64,000 nt of DNA from Sphagnum compactum. Taxonomy: Eukaryota > Bryophyta > Sphagnopsida > Sphagnales. The notes beneath the pieces are model-generated. The model searched no databases and was not told the DNA's origin. It saw only the letters and a program-made list of their open reading frames with translations. Made by a program: the position numbers and the translations under genes. This document shows positions 49,501 to 62,074 of this stretch, piece after piece; the first letter of the stretch is position 1, and every line of letters begins with the position of its first letter. Location of the stretch: NCBI GenBank assembly GCA_965153455.1, contig OZ234494.1, forward strand, positions 24,242,001-24,306,000. Direction: 5' to 3'.

Positions 49501-50274
49501 CATTTCAAAAAGTTCAAATTCATAATTCTTTTGAATATTTTATTCTTGTAGCCTTTATCAAGATATTTATAACATCATTGTATGTTCCTCAATTGGACAT
49601 GATTGCCCTTCAAAATTCATCTTTGAATGATTTGCTCATAATTCTTTTTGGTAGTTTGTATTGTGACTTTTCAAAACCTTGTAAGGGATAAATTGTATTT
49701 TCAACATGTGAGCTTGTCATCTTATATAACCCTTGGTGAAATCTTCACAATGACACATTATAATTCATTTGAGACATATTTTGACTCCTCAAATATGACT
49801 TTATATATTCAATATCCCTTTGAAAAATAATTGACCCCTCAAAAATAAATTTAAATATTCAACATTCCTTGGGAGTTGCAATTGGGGGGTCTTGGGTGTA
49901 ATGTATTTATAGTGAATTTTAAATTTTTTTCTAGTTATCATTTGTTGGTAACTCAGTTCATTGTGAATAATGTCTTGATTTTTTTGTGTTAATGAGGTTT
50001 ATCCTTGTGGAATTGCTTTTGGAATCTCATTTTTTCACATTTTGATATTCAATTCGCATCAAAGGACAAGGGGCATGGTTTGACACCATATTTTGTTTTT
50101 GTAATTCATTGCGTGTTTTGAACTTGGAATTGTAGGTGAGTATATTTTGATTTATGTGCACAATTTCATGTGCGTGACTTTGTTAGTGTTGATAGTGTTG
50201 GGTGCCAATTTGGGTGCCACATACCTTTGCTATGTGAGAAGAGTAAATGTAAGGCATTTACCTTAACTCGCATT
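46560..50274. other. AT-rich gene desert, first part
   Basis: No exon, RNA gene or intact transposon was recognised. The sequence is AT-rich with many homopolymer runs and stop codons in all frames. Confidence 0.6.
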
Positions 50275-50570
50275 AATATTTTGGCAAAATTTCATCAAAT
50301 TTTGACATGAAAAATATGATTTCATCCTTTACAAGGATTTTTCATAGAAAATGAGCCCAAAATTCACCAAATTCTATAAGAATTTTTTTCCAAAATCATC
50401 ATATTTTTACAATAAGTTTCAGTAGGTAGCCAAGAATATAGAAAGATTTTATTTTTTATATAACTTTCATACCTAATATGTAGCCAAATCTGGCTAAATC
50501 ATCTTATGGATGATCGTTAGCTTCAACTACATCACAAAATTGAAAAAAAAAAAAAAAAAAAAAAAAAACC
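50275..50570 (+). repeat. Dispersed repeat family, copy 5
   Basis: Starting from TTTTGGCAAAATTTCATC, the family order is complete: 'GACATGAAAAATATGATTTC', 'ACAAGGATTTTTCATA', 'CATATTTTTACAATAAGTTT', 'GTAGCCAAGAATATA', the near-perfect palindrome TAGCCAAATCTGGCTA (50481-50496), 'ATCATCTTATGGATGATCG', 'CTACATCACAAAATTG', then an uninterrupted A run of about 26. Confidence 0.65.
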
Positions 50571-51109
50571 TTACTAAGAAGTAGTTGGATTGAAATAATT
50601 TATACAACTATGAACTTGATCAGGCCCTCATATGGGTTAAAGTTTTAACATGGGCAAATCTCTTAATATGACATTGTCCATGTGTCTGCATTACAAAACA
50701 AAATCAATGGTGCAACAAAATCTATTGACCTTTGTGTTCAAATATCCACCCCAATTTTGGTCTTTCCTCGATTCTTTTGGGATTTGAGTTTTGTGAGTTT
50801 TGGGACAAAGTTTGTTCATTTGTTTTGGGAAGATGAAATGGTGGGTTCAAACAAAAACAGATTGTTGCTTTCATGGAAGTGTGTAGAATGGGAAAGCTAC
50901 TAAGTTAGCTCGACTTGTCGTCACCTCACCCCGATGGTTGATGAACAACAACGCTACACAATGACAAGAGATTGGAAACTTTGGCCACAACTTTAATTTT
51001 AGGTCTAAACACAACAAGTGTGTGCTAAAGCAAAGGTTACTTCAGTATACTAAAGTTAGACCTAACTTTTCTTTAGGTGTGGATAGGTGTTTAACATTTT
51101 GATAATTTG

Positions 51110-51345
51110 TTAGAGATTTTTGTTTTGGGTGAAATTTTTGTCAAATTTGGACCTGAAAAATATGATATTATCAACCTAAACAAAGGATTTCTCACAACAA
51201 AAAAATGGCTCAATTTCATCATATTTCACAGAAAAAAATTTCAAATTGTCAAATTTTTATGACAAGTTCCCAATAAGTAGCCAAGAATATAAAAGGATTT
51301 TGGTTTTTTTTCTATTTTCATATCTAGTATGTAGCCATTAGTATG
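51110..51345 (+). repeat. Dispersed repeat family, copy 6
   Basis: Its start (GGGTGAAATTTTTGTCAAAT) is related to the start of copy 5. It then shows 'GACCTGAAAAATATGAT', 'AAAGGATTTCTCACAACA', 'GTAGCCAAGAATATAAAAGG' and 'CATATCTAGTATGTAGCC', and stops inside the palindrome. Confidence 0.6.
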
Positions 51346-51479
51346 TTCACAAACCCTTTTTTTATTTTGGTCGTCAAAAAAAGAAAAGAAAACACTGACT
51401 TGGAGGGAACAAAAAAAAAATCTAGTGTGGTTCATAGAGAGGTGTCTTTTGTTGGTAAAATGCACCCAAAAGTTGCGAG

Positions 51480-51725
51480 TTTTTTAGAGGGAAAAAAGAA
51501 TTCGGAGTTCACTATATTTAAAAACAATAGGTTCCACCAAAAATATAACAAGATTCTTTATAAAAAAAAATTGGTCTACTTTCCTCTCTAAATTATTGTA
51601 GCCAAATTTGGCTAATTTCTCTTGTGGATGGGTGATGGGCAATGGCCAATGTCATATGTGGCTACATCACAGAATTTAGCAAATTTTAATTTTTTTTAAA
51701 AAAAAGAAAAAAGAAAAAAAACCCG
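51480..51725 (+). repeat. Dispersed repeat family, copy 7
   Basis: It contains the perfect palindrome TAGCCAAATTTGGCTA (51599-51614), 'TCTCTTGTGGATGG', 'GGCTACATCACAGAATTT' and an A-rich end of about 45 bp. The upstream half is more diverged. Confidence 0.55.
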
Positions 51726-52122
51726 TGCTGGCGAATAGACAAATGACCTAGAGTCAAAATGACTGACCGCTGGTCTGGAAACAGGGAAGCGCCACGACTT
51801 TCATGTCATCCAAAACGCGGCCAACAGAAAACTTGATGTTCTAGAAGCTTCCTAGTTAACTTAGCGAATCCAACAAAGGGAATTTAATAATTTTTTAAAA
51901 AACATTCGCCATATCTTGAGAAAAAAAACTTAGAAGTCGCCAGATTTAGACAGTGGGTTCCTGCAGGTCGCCAGAACTAGGCAGAGGATTCCACAAAAGC
52001 TCTACTAGTCCATCAGGACAGTCGCCATTTACTACTAATTAATGCTGAGGATCCTAGCCAGTGCACCTACTTGAGGAATTTGAAAAAAAAAAACACACTG
52101 CGGGCCTTCTCAATACATAATC

Positions 52123-52169
52123 ACTAGTTTGAACCCCGTGCCTAACGCACAGGTGTGTTATTTCAACAA
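52123..52169 (+). repeat. Shared 'GAACCCCGTGCCTAA' module, forward copy
   Basis: ACTAGTTTGAACCCCGTGCC is followed by TAACGCACAGGTGTG. It is the forward relative of the sequence at 44612-44659. A T-rich, duplicated region begins immediately downstream. Confidence 0.55.
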
Positions 52170-52239
52170 TGTTTGGTTCATGTTTTAGTTTTTTTTAAAA
52201 ACTTTTATCTTTTTTATTTTTTATTTTTATGTGTTTTCT

Positions 52240-52920
52240 GTTTTTTATTATTATTTTGTATAATAAAAATAAAGTGTTTCTTTTTCACTTTTGTATTTTT
52301 GTTTATTTGGATGCAAGTTTGAAATTTGGAGAAAGAAGACACACCTCATTCTTTTTCAAGTAGGGTTTTTCTTCATTATTATAAGTTTTATTTTTTCTTA
52401 TTTTCTACTCTTTATTTGGTTTCTTCTTTTCTGTAATTTTTTTTTCTTTTAAAATGATTTTACTGTATTTCCCTTTCCTTGTTTCATTTGTTTCCATTCC
52501 TTTTTTAATAGTTTTTGTGTTTTTACTTTTTTTTGTTTATGTTTGTTTCATGTTTTAATTTTCTATTCTTATTTTGTCTATCTTCATTTTTTTTCTATTT
52601 TTATGCGTTTATTTATCTATTTAATTTCTATTTTCTTTTCCAAAACAATTCTAGTTTTTCTAATATGTTTTATAATAAAAATAATTATATAATATGTTTT
52701 ATTTTTGTTTGATTAGATGCAGGTTTGAAGTTTGGAAAAAGAAGACAAACCTCATTTTTTTTTCAAGTATGGTTTTTTATCTCTTTCTTTTGCTCTCTGT
52801 TTTGTTTCTTATTTTTTGTCATCTATCTTTTAATTTTCTTTTTAAGATTTTTTTACTGTATTTCCCTTTTTTGTTTCATGTTTAAGTGTTTACAAAAAGT
52901 TTCTAATTGTTAAAGTGTTT
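52240..52920 (+). repeat. Diverged tandem duplication in T-rich DNA, about 400-bp period
   Basis: The block TTTGGAGAAAGAAGACACAC (52327) recurs in altered form as TTTGGAAAAAGAAGACAAAC (52733), both followed by CTCATT and TTTCAAGTA. TACTGTATTTCCCTTT also occurs in both copies (about 52463 and 52857). No coding similarity was seen. Confidence 0.65.
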
Positions 52921-55900
52921 TTCTGTTTTTATTTTTTTTCTAGTTTTTTCCCTTTTAAAAAGATATATTTGTTCTGTTTGGACGGATGACGGGATGGATG
53001 ACGGACGGATGGATGGATGGAAAGCTTCATTTCATCCCGACGTCCTTTACTATATGTAATATTACTACTGTCCTCTCTCCCCCATTTGGGCCAATTAATT
53101 GAATGCTGTACTATGTCACCTTCCCTACCCACGGGATCTACCATTTTACTGTTCGGTGATGAAGATGATCCTAGTATTTGTTCTTTCTTTTTTTCTTTTT
53201 TTTCATATTAAAAAATTGGCAAATTTTTGAAAACAAAATAAATAGCAAAATAAATCAAAATTTCCCTTAAAAACAGAAATTTCCCAAAAATTCCCCCAAT
53301 TTCTTTGTCAAAAAGAGCGAAAAAAGATTGGATCATCCTAGGTTTAAAACTATTACATGATTAAACTTTAGGATTTATACATTAGGGTTTGAATCGAGGA
53401 TATTGACAAACTGAAAAAGAAACCAATCCACTCAAAAGAAAATTAAGCTCATGAGTTCCAATTAATCTAGAAGAAGTGTAGTGGTAATGCCCATGGTCCT
53501 CATAGATTTCTACCCACACCTTAAATTTTGCAATTAGAGTACCAAATTTGAGAATAGAATGGCAAACTAAAAATGTTAACCTACTCAAATTAATCTCTCA
53601 ATGGGTACCAAATAATTGTACCTTACTAGACACTTCCACTAGAATGAAAAAATAAATAGGTACCCTATTTTCAGTGTTACGACCGACATGGAAAATATTG
53701 AAAAATAATTCTCACTACCACAAAAAAAAAAAGTGGGAGCATATTTTAGGTTTTCCCACTTACATAAAAATTAATTCTCACTAGCCTAACATAAAAGAAG
53801 TGGCTCCCACTTAATTTTACATTAGTTAGCCCACATACAATGATAATTAATTTTGAGAATCTCATTTCAACAAATAAAATGTTCTTGAAGATTCAATATT
53901 TTCCTTCACAAGAAAATTCTTTTCATGCCCACTTCTTGACTTCATGCTTGTGGGAGTTTTTTTTTATCTTGCCTATGGCTATTCAATTTTAACATTGTAT
54001 TTTTTCCATTAGTCCAATATTTACATTCTCTTTCATAAACATAGGAACAATTACAAATTAAAACACTAAAGGTAAACACAATAATAAAAACAAACATGAA
54101 ACTGGTGCAATGCAAGGCTTGTAAACATAATCACAAGAACATAACCATGAAATTTATAATATACAACAAACCAAAACTCAAAGAAGGTCATAAAGTGAAA
54201 ATGAATAATTGTTTGTTGACCAATCTCAATTAGAATCCTTTTCATTTTTTGGACATTGCTCCTTTGTTGGGGGTGGCCTACATTGAAGATTATTACTATT
54301 TACAATCTGTTAGAGGAATGCATGTGTAAGCTTTTTAATTCCTTCCATAATTGTGGCATATTTCAATTATGTTTAAACTCATTTTATTATTTTTTCATAG
54401 CTTTTGTGTTCATTTTTTAAAACAATCGTTGTTGGATAGTTTTTTGCTTGTGACACCCGTGATTAATACAAAATCTTGTTAGCAAACTTTTTGACATCAT
54501 TTTATTATGGTGAAGGTTTGGAGGATATTTTGTATTTATGTTTTATTTGCATGCAACCTTTTCTTAATGACAAAGTGTTGCACATTTTTTACTTCCTTAT
54601 GGCCTTTTCATTTCTCCATTTTAAATTACAACTGATAATTTTTACCTTTTTCATTAAGATCTCTTTAAAAGTTGCCATTTCTATCAATGATAAAAGGAGG
54701 TTGTTGATTGTGGCTATATGTAAGGATCGTCAAATATTAGTTTTTGAGATTGAATAATCAAATGTTGCATCAATTCAAACATCACTCGCCCCCACACAAA
54801 TTTTTCAACCTAAAGTTTGTGCCCATCATCACTTTCATTACCTTCAACATTACCTCCTTCTCACTCCCATTCACAAAGTCTATAGTGTACATAGCCACCA
54901 TCTTGTGACCTTTAATGTCTGTATGTGCATTGTGACATAACAGGTTTTAACCACCTTGATTCATAAGTTTTCAAATTGGACACCTATTCGTTGAATTGCA
55001 ATATTGTGATTCGGTCTTTAAAAATTTGGAGTTGTGGGGTTTATGTGTGATTTATGTGTTTATGTGTGCAATGAACTATGAATGTTGAAAAGGAAATTGA
55101 GTAGAAGATGATGGATTCAAAAAAAATTTGCTACCAAGTTGAAGGTGTGCGTGCCCAAGCATATGAACAATGAAACTTATAAAAAAGCTTTATATTGCAA
55201 CATTTGTTTTTACTATCTTGCATGAATGCACTTGAGTTGACTTGATTGAATGTTCTTTTTGTTTTGTCCATTTTGTTCATGTTTTATTGTGCAATTATGG
55301 ATGAGTCAAGCTTGTGTTTTCATTTGAATGAAGTGTAGGAGATTTGTTATTTGTTTTGGAAGGGAACTTGTAAGTGCATTTTTATATTGAAAACTTGAAG
55401 AGTTGTATGCATTTCATTTTGTCTTATCACGCCTCCAATGAAACCACTATTGAACTTCATGTTTCAACATTTCTTTTCAAAAGGTCATGTCAGATGTTTT
55501 CAAACCTTTGGTGGTTGGATCCACCACCACAAGGGCAAGTTGATGCTTCATGTTTTAGCACACAAATGTAGAGGAAGAATGTGATGTATGTGGGAAATGT
55601 CACTTACCACTTGAGGCTATCATGGATTTTGGTCCAAGTCATTAGAAATAAAAGCTTATTATCATAGATCTTGGTCCAATTTTTTCGAAGCCCAAATAGC
55701 CTAGAAGGCAAAGTGGGAATTGAAATGTGTCTTCCAAGATGTTTGGGCAAACATCTAAGTTGCATGCTAAGGGCCAATGGTAAGATGATGATGGTTAAGT
55801 GTAAAGTCTGCAAGGATGTAGAAAATTAAGAAAACTCCTAGTGTTAAAATTTGATAGCCTCCATAAGCATATTGGGCATTGCAAGGTCATTGTTGTTAGG

Positions 55901-56985
55901 CAATGGGGTAGTTGTTAGGGAATAGAATTATATGAGTTTTGTGAACCAAGATGCGGCAATATGCCTTCATGGATGGTAGATATTTTATTATTGAGTAAGT
56001 TCAATTTTCCTTGTACATTCATCACACATAAAATTTTGTGTAGTTTGTGACAATTTTTCACATGCTCAAAACTTTTTTTTCCATTTTTCAATGTTGCCAA
56101 AATGTCTTTATTAATAACATGATTTAACCACAATTGGCTATAAAACCTATTTCATAATATGTATACTTTAATCCATCTATATTTTAGCTACTTATTAAAG
56201 CCTAAAATAGAAATCTAGTGATTGAAAATAATATTTCAAAATCTAGCAAATCTAGTTAATTTTTCAAACAAATATTTCAAGTCAATGTTGTTATGTCATT
56301 GTTTTCGCAAAATAGTGAAAATTCACCACAATAAAAAAAATTGGTTCATACAAGGACATTTAATTACAAACTTACCTAAATGTTTAACAACCTTCATCAT
56401 CATTGGAATGACAAAAATGCATGGGACATTGTGAAAAGGAAAAACATTTTTGAATTTCTAAACCTTGGGAAGGAATTTAACCTACCAAGATAGAAAATAT
56501 TTTTAAAAATTTTAGGCCGTTATTAATAGCTTTTAGAATAATGACCCCTTGGGGTGGTTACAAGATAGGATGGCTCGTTTTCGGCATATGTAACATTCCC
56601 AAAAGTCCATAGTTTTGACACTAAAATGAAAAAAAACCATAAAACCCCAATGTTGAGTGTCGATTATGTGGTGATTAATGAACTAACAAAATTCAAATGA
56701 AAGAGAACCCAACTAAATAACTATTTGACATACGTGTTAAGAAAAAAATCAATCCAACAAAACATGACTAAGATAAAGAGTTTTGAATTATTGAATTTTG
56801 TTAGTATGCCTAATTAATATTTTATTAAAATTATGAGACGAAGTGATGCATCAATCTTTTTTATAAACTTTCTTGCCATTAAAGGTCGTAGATTATGAAT
56901 GTGCAAACAAATTGACAATAAACATGCCGCCCTTTTACCAAAGATTTATGTAGAGTTTTTAAGCAACTTATTTAGTTTTCAAAAG
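52921..56985. other. AT-rich gene desert, second part
   Basis: Apart from a slightly more complex patch near 52980-53160 with ATGGATGG repeats, nothing was recognised. No frame has family similarity or splice partners. Confidence 0.55.

Positions 56986-56987
<2 letters not shown>

Positions 56988-57021
<34 letters not shown>
56988..57021. repeat. (TA)n microsatellite
   Basis: About 17 uninterrupted TA units. Confidence 0.97.
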
Positions 57022-57023
<2 letters not shown>

Positions 57024-60000
57024 GAAGGCTCTAGCAAATCAAGTGTATTCCTTTGTAACTTTTTTAAAAAGTTACTCAATCACATTTGTTGATTGATCAT
57101 TACCTCCATATTCTTATTCAAGTTAGCAATTATAATCCACTAAAAAAAATCACATTAATGATTTTACCATACATTTGTGGCATTTGAATACAATAAATTT
57201 ACAAAAAGTCCATTGTGATAGAAAAAACAAATTTAATCAACCCATGGTCGATCGTCACATGTTAATCAAATGAGCATGAAAGTGTCAATGATAGTGTTAG
57301 ATTATATTTTTGACAACTATACTTATGTTATTTTTCTTAACATTCAAAATAAAAAAATTCAAACCATTGTTGGGTAGGAATGGTCTTTTCAGAAAACCTA
57401 CTAATTCATGTTATAAAAAAAATCAACAAAAATAAAATAGTTGGTCTTGGTCAGTAAAGCTCCAAAATGAAAATATTTTATGATATAAATATATGTTATT
57501 TAATCCATTGCAAACTAGTAATAATAATAATTATGCTCCAATCACATTTGATGTTAAGTGAGTACCATAGCCTAAGGTCAATTTCCACATTGACAAAATG
57601 ATTTTTTTTTTCAAAATATGATTATTATTTTTTTTGAAATTATTATTATTTCCATCATTGCTATTATCTTGTGATATGAATAATTAAGGAAATTATTCAG
57701 AATATAGCCTATGATAATTATTTTGATTTTCAACATGTCGACTTCATATTTTCACAAAATTTCATTTATCTATTTTGAGGATTATTTAATGACGAAATTA
57801 ACCTCAGGGTAAGGTATTAAATAAATGTTAAGAAAGATAAGAAAAATGTTGTATTCAAACCAAGAATGTTAATTATCATCAAAACTTAGGTGGCACCCAA
57901 TGTTAAATGGGTAGTAATGTTAAGTGAACGTGAACTTAACATAAAATCTTCAAAAAACATAGTTCAATGTCAAGTATCAACCACTTAAAGGGAACGTTAA
58001 TCCAATGGTAATTTATCAAAATGTTTTTGCATTGTTCCCTTACCCACCCATGCACCCATCTATTTAACTATTACTTAGGTGCAATCACAATAAAAGGAGC
58101 CAAAGTAGTTGTTGAATGTAATGAAAAATTGTACCTTCATTATTTTGAAGAAATGTGCAATCAATTGTATTTAATGAAATTTTTATTCATCTTTTGAAAT
58201 TGTGTTTTGTTATTCATGAGGTTGAAATCTCATGAGTTTGGAGTCATTTCATTGTATTGAAAGAATCATTTTACAAATAAAATCACTTTTTGAATAATGT
58301 TTTTCAACACATTTGAAAATTTGGATGTGACTTCTACTATTCTAAACTTTACCAATTGTTTTCAAATTTAAATTTGTTACAAGCTTTAATATACTTCATA
58401 AAAAGGGCCATATGTGTTGAACCGTCCAAAAGTGATTTTGAATTTTGTGTGATGATTTTATATTAGATTTTGATGTTTAAACACCCTTAATAACTAATAT
58501 AATTCAACATTTATGATCATGATTAAAAGCAAAGTTATAGGTTTGATTGTAATGTAAAGATTGATGTCGAAATTTCATATGTTTATTATAATATGCATCT
58601 TATGTGATCTCAATATTGATATTTCCTTAAAATTGTATGAAAAATTGTCAAATTGGGTATTTAAAACCAATGCAGGAAGCGCCATGTGTCAAATGTAATC
58701 CTTAGAAAGTCCTTAACTTGAATGGCTCGTTTTATTGCAACTTGAACCCACCTACCTAAAACCTTTTTATAAATTTTTTTTTGCAAAATGTATTTACCAT
58801 CATCACATTTGTGAATGATGATGAAAAAATGTAAGGGTTCAACATTAACCTAGCCATTAGTGGCATTTAACATCATAGGTGTGAATGGGAATTAAAAAAA
58901 CTAACTTCACATTGTATTTTATGGTAAATAGGTTTAAGTATGAGACAACTAGCTTGGTGTTAGGGGACTTGACATTAGAGTCCTTAACACCAAGTGTAAT
59001 TGGAGCTTTAATTTTCAATTTTGGTTTTAACTATTGTTGTGTGGTTATTAAAAATAGGAACAAACCCCCCACAATTCAAGTATATACTCACTTATGTACT
59101 AAGGGTCAAAAGTCTAAATAATTGAAGGTTCAAGGAACGTTTGGAAGTCGAAGGTGGAAAACATTTGTTTTTTTAAAGAAAATTGTCAACTTGAAAATCT
59201 AGCATTTTTTGAACTCCCAACCTCATTACACAATAGCGTGGCCAATTCTTTCAAAGGCATGGCATGCCCTAATCCTATCAATGTAATTGTTCAATTACTT
59301 CATGGCCAAACTTGAACTTGCAAAACCTTGCTAAACAAGAAGAGGTTTTATATTTTGTCAAACTCCATTTACCTTGTATGTGAAGATGCAAAACATAAAC
59401 AAGGTTATTAACCATTACTATGACAATTGTTCTTCAAACTAAAGGATCTAATATAAATGTCAACCTAATGATGTTAATGGTGCATGTGCAAACAATTTGG
59501 AAGCACATTACCACGGTTCTATTTAGTCCAATGAAATAGGAAAAATCTACATTTATTTACAAAACAATGTTTAGTTGCTTTGGAGATGATCCAACCATTT
59601 TGATACTTTGAAGATGATCACCTTTTGTGTTCTCTTTGCCATCTTAGTTTTCAGTTTATAATCACATTTGGATTTCTAGAAACAAGAGTAAACCAACATA
59701 ACCCACAAGAATAGACCAACCCACTATGATCTCATTACTCATAAAGGAGGTGGTCTTGATATTTTTTATAGTAGTAATTGGCATGCCAAAAGGCTTAACC
59801 TTGATTCAACTTCTATGGGTGAATATGGTTATAGATCTACTAGCTTAGGCTTCAATCCAATTGACCTTGACATCATTAAGAAGCCCCGAAGAAAAAAACA
59901 ATGATGTTTTCATTAACACATGGGTATATCACCAAAAAGAATGGGAAACAAATGTCTCCAAATGCACAACATGATTATCATAATCAAATCCTCTAGAATT

Positions 60001-60560
60001 GCAGGAAATAATGAACAACTAAAATTTTGAAAGTATCAACCTATAGTGTTCAAATACTTGCTACCTATCCAATAAAATCTAGGCTACGAATCATCAGGGA
60101 TTAGCACATTCTGATTTCATTCTCATTGAACCCACCGATCATTTTTGTGACAATTGTAATTATGACAAAATTTATGCCAAACTCATATGAATTTGTTTCC
60201 CATAGAAACAAGATGGAACACATCTACATACACAATAATTTAGGAGGTTGGACACAATATGGAATTCAACACATGCAAATACATCACACAACCTGAAATT
60301 CCCAATTCATATGAAAAGAACCAACACATCTGAAATTTGGAAAACATTGAATGTTGGACAATTTTTTTGAAGTATTAAAAACATTTTAAAAAAATTTTGT
60401 TCTTAAAAATATGACAGTTGAAAGATCCAAAAGTATGTCTTTTAAAGAAAATCAAATAACCACACAACTTTAGTATTAACTTTGAGACCCCCCATTTAGT
60501 CTTTGGAGAAGAAAGACATTTATATATGTTACCTAGACAAAGCAACCCAAAATAATTTGG
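57022..60560. other. AT-rich gene desert, third part
   Basis: No gene was recognised. One imperfect inverted repeat (58953-58994) stands out: CTTGGTGTTA and TAACACCAAG flank the GGGGAC and GTCC stems. Confidence 0.55.
58953..58994. repeat. Imperfect hairpin
   Basis: CTTGGTGTTAGGGGAC (58953-58968) and GTCCTTAACACCAAG (58980-58994) pair over about 14 bp with small irregularities around an 11-nt loop. Confidence 0.7.
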
Positions 60561-60569
60561 GTTTTACTA

Positions 60570-60890
60570 TGGTGCCAGAGCAGGTGCTAATTCTCCAAAG
60601 GATGTGCCCAAAGGGTAAAACCCTGGCCTTCAAATTGAAGGTCTCAAATGGATCTGCATTTTTAAAAAAAGGAAACCCCAAAGGTAGGAAGCCCATTCTT
60701 GCAAATGGGTGTTCAAAATCAAACATGCGGTTGATGGTGAACGTTACAAGGCCAGACTTGTGACAAGAGGTTTCGCTCAAACATTTGGAGTCGATTACAA
60801 TGAAACTTTTTCATCCGTTGCAAAGTTTGCATCAATTCGTTGTATCCTTGCAACCAAAGTGGCTATTTCCAATGTAATAAAAACCGACAA
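60570..60890 (+). mobile_element. Decayed Ty1/copia retrotransposon remnant
   Basis: From about 60700 the + strand encodes the start of a copia reverse transcriptase: CKWVFKIKHAVDGERYKARL, then VTRGFAQTFGVDYNETF and a SSVAKFASIR block. The preceding KGRKPI segment (from about 60680) is in another frame because of a one-base deletion. Similarity fades by about 60890, before the catalytic YVDD region, and the dispersed repeat follows. At 60570-60584, TGGTGCCAGAGCAGG resembles the plant initiator-Met primer-binding site, which would put a 5' LTR end just upstream. The whole gag-integrase region is missing between them. Non-functional fragment. Confidence 0.8.
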
Positions 60891-60904
60891 TCATCGATAT
60901 TTTA

Positions 60905-61095
60905 AGGGGAAAAAAATGAAAAATAAAATTGCCATATTTAGACAATAGGTTTGAGCAGGCTGGCAAAACATAGCAGGACTCCTATATTTTTTTATAATGT
61001 CCTCTCTGAACTGTAGCCAAATTTAGCTAAGTTATCTTGTGGATGATTGCCAACCCACCTACCTCACAAAATTGAGAAAAAAACAAAAAACCCTA
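60905..61095 (+). repeat. Dispersed repeat family, copy 8
   Basis: It runs from GCCATATTTAGACAATAGGT, through a variant palindrome TAGCCAAATTTAGCTA (61014-61029), TTATCTTGTGGATGATTGCC and CAACCCACCTACCTCACAAA, to an A-rich end. It directly abuts the copia remnant. Confidence 0.6.
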
Positions 61096-61159
61096 CAGGC
61101 AGGCACACAGGAAACCAAATATAATATTTGGAGATTTATGTTATTTTTCTCACTTTTGG

Positions 61160-61440
61160 CAATTGAAACCTGGGTTTTTTGAGGGGGGCGAATTTCTGGC
61201 ACCTGGTGATAAAAGAAAAAGGGGGGGCTGTCAAGACTACAAAGGGTTTTTGTTGGGAAAAAATGGCCCAAAGTCACCATCTTTCGAGGAAAGAAAGGGT
61301 TTGAAAACACCCCCCCCCTCCCCTCCACATTTATTTAGGCCGCCGGAGGTTCTAGCACATTCTAGCATGTTGACAAAATATAACAGGGCTCCAAAATTAT
61401 TTCTACATACCCTATAGTACCTTGGCCAATTCCCACACGA
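61160..61440 (+). repeat. Dispersed repeat family, copy 9 (partial, G/C-richer)
   Basis: Related words include 'GGTTTTTGTTGGGAAAAAAT', 'GGCCCAAAGTCACC', 'TTCTAGCATGTTGACAAAAT' and 'ATAACAGGGCTCC'. The palindrome is absent. G and C runs near 61183-61228 and 61309-61322 make it unlike its neighbours, and it may be a composite. Confidence 0.4.
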
Positions 61441-61469
61441 ATTATATTATTTTCAAAAATGTTGAAATT

Positions 61470-61950
61470 TTTTCAAATTTTTTTCTTCCACATCATATAA
61501 AATATGGTGAAGGAAAATAGGGAATATTTAAGGAATATTCCATTGCTTGAAATGAATTTTCAAAATTAATTAATTAATTAATTATATTGACGGACATGTG
61601 TTGAAATGGCGGACGTACTATGGTACTTATGATGGCCGGTTTTTTTTCCAAATCATATAAAATATGGTGAAGGAAAATAGTGAATATTTAGGAATATTCC
61701 ATTTGTTGAAATGAATTTTTCAAAATTAATTAATTAATTATTTGACGGACATGTGTTGAAATGGCCGAGGTTCTATGGTACTTATGATGGCCGGTTTTTT
61801 CTTCCAAATCATTAAATATGGTGAAGGAAAATAGTGAATATTTAGGAATATTCCATTGCTTGAAATGAAAATTTCAAAATTAATTAATTAATTAATTATT
61901 TGACGGACATGTGTTGAAATGGCCGAGGTACTATGGTACTTATGATGGCC
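61470..61950 (+). repeat. Three-copy tandem repeat (about 155-160 bp) upstream of the GST gene
   Basis: The marker ATGGTGAAGGAAAATAG lies at 61503, 61663 and 61818. Each copy also has GGAATATTCCATT, a TTAA(TTAA)n block, TTGACGGACATGTGTTGAAA and ACTTATGATGGCC. The array ends about 0.5 kb upstream of the GST start codon. Copies 2 and 3 are more alike than copy 1. Confidence 0.95.
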
Positions 61951-62074
61951 CGTCCACCTACCTGACAAGGTTTAGAAAAAAACCCTGATTGAAACCCTAA
62001 AAAATTTCCCTTTAATTTTACAATTGTTGAATTAGAATATAGCTTAATTTGGCGAAATTTGGCGAAATCTAATT

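Noticed and set aside
52500-52915. Small hydrophobic Phe/Leu-rich frames resembling membrane proteins
   Set aside because: They are translations of T-rich duplicated DNA with no splice partners or family similarity.
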